A stretch of 16,496 nucleotides of DNA from CAIKZY01 sp044345075 (GTDB lineage: Bacteria > Actinomycetota > Actinomycetes > S36-B12): positions 1 through 16,496 of the forward strand of contig JBIJBU010000030.1 in NCBI GenBank assembly GCA_044345075.1, read 5' to 3'. The notes beneath the pieces are model-generated. The model had not been told where the DNA came from. It saw only the letters and a list, made by a program, of their open reading frames with translations, and ran no database searches. The position numbers and the translations under genes are program-made. The first letter of the stretch is position 1, and each line of letters begins with the position of its first letter. Below, in pieces: positions 13,709 to 16,496 of this stretch.

Positions 13709-14274
13709 CAGGCCTCAGCTGAGAGATCAGTGACCATGCGCACCTCGCGCACCACGATCGGTTCCCCGTTCGAACCACCCTCGGCACGTTCCCAGCCCAC
13801 CTGGATATCGCGGTAGGCACTATCGGGCCCCCAGCCGGAGGCCTGCAAGAATGCGCGGCGAGCCTCGTCGGCTAGCGGGCACCAGGTCACCCAGGTCGAG
13901 ATGCCTGCGGCGCGCGCATGATCGGCTGCAGCAGCCATCAGCCGCGAGCCGTGCCCCTGCCGGGTCAGCGCCGGGTCGATTTCCAGGGCAAGCAGCTCGC
14001 CGGTGACAGCGTCGGCGTCGGGGTCAGCGCACGGGCCGATGGCCGCGTAGCCGACAACCTCGCCGGGCACTCCATCGACCGCGACCAGCAACTGGTGTCC
14101 GGGAGTAGGCGGGTTCAAGATTGCGCCAGCCCAGACCATCGAGAGATCGTCGGCTTCGAGGGCGTTGAGGGCTGCCTCGGGAAGAAGCGCCGCGGAGCGC
14201 CAGGCTGCTACCTGAATGCGGGCGATGTCATCGACATCGGGAGTTCGGGCAAGTCGTGCACCGGAGGATGACAT
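13708..14274 (-). CDS. GNAT family N-acetyltransferase
   Basis: A 188-residue acetyl-CoA-dependent acyltransferase of the GNAT fold, the only gene on the minus strand. N-terminal ARTPDVDDIARIQVAAWRSA matches the first strand and helix of the fold. Motif A is ALEIDPALTRQGHGSRLMAAAADHARAAG, with Q-G-H-G as the CoA-pyrophosphate loop. Next comes a motif-B-like WVTWCPLADEARRAFLQASGWGPDSAYRDIQV. Its substrate is unknown. The frame is open upstream to 14544, overlapping thyX. I prefer ATG 14274 because homologous sequence starts there and CAGACT sits 6 nt upstream on the minus strand. The 94 bp to thyX would be a divergent promoter region. Confidence 0.87.
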   Translation of the reverse strand: MSSSGARLARTPDVDDIARIQVAAWRSAALLPEAALNALEADDLSMVWAGAILNPPTPGHQLLVAVDGVPGEVVGYAAIGPCADPDADAVTGELLALEIDPALTRQGHGSRLMAAAADHARAAGISTWVTWCPLADEARRAFLQASGWGPDSAYRDIQVGWERAEGGSNGEPIVVREVRMVTDLSAEA

Positions 14275-14280
14275 GGGGCC

Positions 14281-14286
14281 AGTCTG
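14281..14286 (-). promoter_or_regulatory. Putative -10 element (GNAT gene, minus strand)
   Basis: Read on the minus strand, CAGACT lies exactly 6 nt before ATG 14274, with no Shine-Dalgarno. It is the same one-base variant of TANNNT (C first) as seen at the response regulator. Confidence 0.38.
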
Positions 14287-14356
14287 CCGCAGGGAGTTCC
14301 TCCGCGCTGCGGGGGAGAGTGCTCGCGCCGCGGCATGCTCGTGAGCACTGCCTCGA

Positions 14357-14362
14357 TAGGGT
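14357..14362 (+). promoter_or_regulatory. Putative -10 element of a leaderless promoter (thyX)
   Basis: TAGGGT lies exactly 6 nt before GTG 14369. The intervening TCGGGG is not a good Shine-Dalgarno. Upstream, GTGCTC (14319-14324) can pair with GAGCAC (14343-14348), and TGCTC-GT-GAGCA forms a small palindrome at 14336-14347. Confidence 0.48.
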
Positions 14363-14368
14363 TCGGGG

Positions 14369-15103
14369 GTGAGTGACGCAGCCCAGCAGACCCCGATCAC
14401 CTTTCGCAGCGATGTGACCGTCGAACTCGTGCGCGCCAGCGCGAGCGATGCTGATGTCGTCTTCGCGGCTCGCGTCTCGACCGCCGGAGAGCAGTCACTC
14501 GAAGACGTCAATGCTGACCCTGCTGCGTCTGCAGGGCTCATCAACTACCTCATGCGCGAGCGCCACGGCAGCCCCTTCGAGCACACCTCGATGACCTTCT
14601 TCGTCCAGGCCCCGATCTTCGTGTGGCGCGAGCACATGCGTCACCGCATCGCCAGCTACAACGAAGAGTCAGGTCGCTACCGTCAGCTCGAGCCGGTGTT
14701 CTACGTGCCCAACCGAGAGCGTGCGCTCATTCAGGTCGGCAAAACGGGTTCGTATGAGTTCCTTCCAGGTACCGATGAGCAGTACGACCTCATCGACGAC
14801 CAGATGAAGAGTGCCTGCGCGAAGTCCTACGACGCCTATCTGCAGATGCTCGATGCCGGCATCGCCCGCGAGGTCGCTCGCATGGTGCTGCCTGTCTCGA
14901 TCTACTCAGCGGCTTACGTCACCATGAATGCCCGTGCCCTGATGAACTTCCTGTCGCTGCGCCGCAAGGCCGAGGGCTCGCACTTCCCGTCGTACCCGCA
15001 GCGCGAGATCGAGATGGTCGCCGAGCGCTACGAGGAGCTCTGGGCCGAGCACATGCCGCTCACCCACGCTTCCTTCATCAAGAACGGCCGCGTAGCCCCG
15101 TAG
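14369..15103 (+). CDS. thyX: FAD-dependent thymidylate synthase
   Basis: Makes dTMP from dUMP using methylene-tetrahydrofolate, with FAD and NADPH, unrelated in fold to ThyA. The 244 residues are typical of the homotetrameric enzyme. The ThyX signature RHRx7S is R91-H92-R93 to S101 in MRHRIASYNEESGRYRQLEP. HGSPFEHTSMTFFVQAPIFVWREHMRH precedes it. Near the C-terminus are REVARMVLPVSIYSAAYVTMNARALMNFLSLR and SHFPSYPQREI. GTG 14369 is supported by the normal N-terminal length and a TANNNT hexamer 6 nt upstream. It is followed by dapA after 55 bp, and the order thyX-dapA-rnj is conserved in actinobacteria. Confidence 0.98.
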   Translation: MSDAAQQTPITFRSDVTVELVRASASDADVVFAARVSTAGEQSLEDVNADPAASAGLINYLMRERHGSPFEHTSMTFFVQAPIFVWREHMRHRIASYNEESGRYRQLEPVFYVPNRERALIQVGKTGSYEFLPGTDEQYDLIDDQMKSACAKSYDAYLQMLDAGIAREVARMVLPVSIYSAAYVTMNARALMNFLSLRRKAEGSHFPSYPQREIEMVAERYEELWAEHMPLTHASFIKNGRVAP

Positions 15104-15128
15104 CCTGCCTGCCCGGAGCAATGGTGGC

Positions 15129-15145
15129 CGTGAGGCCGCCTCACG
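15129..15145 (+). repeat. 17-bp palindrome between thyX and dapA
   Basis: CGTGAGG-CCG-CCTCACG is a perfect 7-bp inverted repeat with a 3-bp centre, ending 1 bp before the putative dapA -10. No T-run follows, so an operator is as likely as a thyX terminator. Confidence 0.6.
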
Positions 15146-15146
15146 C

Positions 15147-15152
15147 TAGCCT
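15147..15152 (+). promoter_or_regulatory. Putative -10 element of a leaderless promoter (dapA)
   Basis: TAGCCT lies exactly 6 nt before ATG 15159 with no Shine-Dalgarno in between. A 17-bp palindrome directly abuts it upstream. Confidence 0.5.
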
Positions 15153-15158
15153 TGAGCC

Positions 15159-16070
15159 ATGCCAGGTCCCACTTCTGCTCAGGCCCCGTTCGGAGTCATG
15201 CTCACGGCGATGATCACGCCGTTCAACGCTGACGGTTCCGTCGATCTTGATGGTGCCGCTGCGCTTGCGACTCACCTCGTCGACAACCTGGCCCACGACG
15301 GCCTGGTCATCAACGGCACCACCGGCGAGTCAGCCACCAAGACCGATGCTGAGGATCTCGCGGTGCTCAAGGCCGTGCTCGAAGCCGTCGGCGATCGCGC
15401 GACGATCCTTGCCGGTGTCGGCACCAATGACACTGCTCACTCGGTTGCCAGCGCGAAGACCGCCGCTGCCGCCGGTGCGCACGGAGTCATGGCTGTCACG
15501 CCGTATTACAACCGGCCGCCGCAGGAGGGCATCATCGCCCACTTCCACGCGATCGCTGATGCCACGGATCTTCCGATGCTCACCTACGACATTCCCAAGC
15601 GCACCGGCACCGCAATCGAGACCGAAACCATCGTGCGTATTGCCGAGCATCCGCGCATCGTCGCGAACAAGGATGCGAAGGGCGATCTTGACTCAGCGCA
15701 GTGGGGCATGGCGCGCACTGATCTCGCCTGGTACTGCGGCGACGACATCTTGAATCTTCCGATGATCGCTATCGGCGGCGCCGGCATGATTTCAGTTGTC
15801 GGTCACCTCGTCGGTGATCGACTCAAGGCCATGGCTACTGCCTACGCTGCCGGCGACATTGAAACCGCACGCGAAATCAACGCCTCGCTGCTTCCGGTCT
15901 ACACCGGCTTGTTCCGCACTCAAGGCGTGATCTTGACGAAGGCTGCGCTCGCGATGCAGGGGCTGCCGAGTGGCCCGGTGCGCTTGCCGCTCGTCGATGC
16001 AACTGATGCGCAGAAGGCGCAGTTGCGCGCAGACCTGGCCGCGGGCCTGGTCAGCGGATTCACCGCATGA
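15159..16070 (+). CDS. dapA: 4-hydroxy-tetrahydrodipicolinate synthase
   Basis: Condenses pyruvate with aspartate semialdehyde, the first committed step of diaminopimelate/lysine synthesis. The 303 residues form a TIM barrel. The pyruvate-binding pair is in NGTTGESATKT. Y117 (VTPYYNRPPQEG) and Y143 (TYDIPKRTG) match E. coli Y107 and Y133. The Schiff-base lysine is K171 in ANKDAKGDL (E. coli K161). NLPMIAIGGAGMISVVGHL is the conserved glycine-rich C-terminal barrel segment. All catalytic residues are present. The ATG follows a -10-like hexamer rather than a Shine-Dalgarno site. The stop overlaps the RNase J start (ATGA, 16067-16070). Confidence 0.98.
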   Translation: MPGPTSAQAPFGVMLTAMITPFNADGSVDLDGAAALATHLVDNLAHDGLVINGTTGESATKTDAEDLAVLKAVLEAVGDRATILAGVGTNDTAHSVASAKTAAAAGAHGVMAVTPYYNRPPQEGIIAHFHAIADATDLPMLTYDIPKRTGTAIETETIVRIAEHPRIVANKDAKGDLDSAQWGMARTDLAWYCGDDILNLPMIAIGGAGMISVVGHLVGDRLKAMATAYAAGDIETAREINASLLPVYTGLFRTQGVILTKAALAMQGLPSGPVRLPLVDATDAQKAQLRADLAAGLVSGFTA

Positions 16071-16496
16071 TTCACAACGAGCTTCCTACGCCTCCGGCGC
16101 TGCCAGACGGCGGCCTGCGCATGTTCGCACTCGGCGGTCTCGGCGAGATCGGTCGCAATATGACCGTCTTCGAATTTGCGGGCAAGCTGCTCATCGTCGA
16201 CTGCGGCGTGCTGTTCCCCGAGGATTCCCAGCCGGGTATCGATCTGATCCTGCCTGACTTCACCCCGATCGCCGATCGCCTCGATGATGTCGTGGCAGTG
16301 GTGCTGACCCACGGGCACGAGGATCACATCGGCGCCGTACCGTATCTGCTGCGCAATGCGCCTGGTATCCCGATCTATGGCTCGCAGCTCACCTTGGCTC
16401 TGCTCGAGGCCAAGCTCCGCGAGCATCGCATCAAGGGTGACACCACCATCGTCAAGGAAGGCGAACGCCTTCAGCTCGCTCAGTTCGATATCGAAT
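16067..16496 (+). CDS. rnj: Ribonuclease J, 3' end cut off
   Basis: The frame opens at ATG 16067, overlapping the dapA stop, and runs off the window after 143 codons. N-terminal GGLRMFALGGLGEIGRNMTVFEFAGKLLIVDCGVLFPED is typical of RNase J. The metallo-beta-lactamase motif is H82-G-H84-E-D86-H87 (LTHGHEDHIGAVPYLL), the two-zinc site of the beta-CASP nucleases. RNase J is both an endonuclease and a 5'-3' exonuclease in mRNA and rRNA processing. It sits directly after dapA in many actinobacteria. The beta-CASP and C-terminal domains lie outside the window, so integrity cannot be judged. Confidence 0.95.
   Translation, partial: MIHNELPTPPALPDGGLRMFALGGLGEIGRNMTVFEFAGKLLIVDCGVLFPEDSQPGIDLILPDFTPIADRLDDVVAVVLTHGHEDHIGAVPYLLRNAPGIPIYGSQLTLALLEAKLREHRIKGDTTIVKEGERLQLAQFDIE

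Noticed and set aside
14275..14544. N-terminal extension of the GNAT frame into thyX
   Set aside because: The extra residues are not GNAT-like and overlap the real thyX N-terminus on the other strand. ATG 14274 gives a normal-length protein.

Overview
The window is a gene-dense, GC-rich chromosomal segment that looks like an actinomycete (Actinomycetota). The evidence is the gene order trp cluster - lgt, rpsO - pnp - M16 peptidase - dapB, and thyX - dapA - rnj. Actinobacteria-specific small membrane families (Trp_oprn_chp, HGxxPAAW) and GTG starts agree with this. I cannot name a genus; a free-living, possibly freshwater, lineage is a guess. Nothing looks mobile: I found no transposase, phage gene, CRISPR array, tRNA or rRNA.

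Layout. 1-591: the end of a Trp-operon-associated membrane protein, then a small HGxxPAAW membrane protein. 711-2782: an OmpR-type response regulator and its membrane histidine kinase, overlapping by 4 bp. 2792-3259: a DUF2752 membrane protein. 3261-3340: tandem 33-bp hairpin repeats. 3378-8413: trpC, trpB, trpA, a MauE/DoxX-type protein, a DsbA-like thioredoxin and lgt; the first five genes overlap at start/stop codons. 8626-8895: rpsO with a strong terminator. 9180-12705: pnp and an M16 zinc peptidase. 12730-13476: dapB. 13477-13707: a structured non-coding stretch ending in a good plus-strand terminator, a candidate small RNA. 13708-14274: a GNAT acetyltransferase on the minus strand. 14369-16496: thyX, dapA and the start of RNase J.

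How the genes fit together. trpC/B/A carry out the last steps of tryptophan synthesis. MauE/DoxX, DsbA-like, DUF2752 and Lgt all act at the membrane; the first three carry conserved cysteines, and Lgt modifies lipoprotein cysteines. rpsO, pnp and rnj belong to translation and RNA decay. dapB and dapA make diaminopimelate and lysine, and thyX makes dTMP.

The most striking regulatory pattern is a -10-like hexamer (TANNNT or a near variant) exactly 6 nt, once 5 nt, before the start codon. It occurs at every gene that lacks a convincing Shine-Dalgarno sequence and does not overlap its upstream neighbour: HGxxPAAW, response regulator, DUF2752, trpC, dapB, GNAT, thyX and dapA. This points to leaderless transcription. 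The genes with clear Shine-Dalgarno sites (trpB, trpA, mauE-like, dsbA-like, lgt, rpsO, pnp) do not show it. rpsO and pnp instead have structured leaders, each closed by a long-range stem that ends close to the ribosome binding site.

I found no wholly new enzyme system. The best candidates for undescribed biology are the structured RNA at 13563-13708, the tandem hairpin array before trpC, and the two-component system sitting inside the trp cluster.
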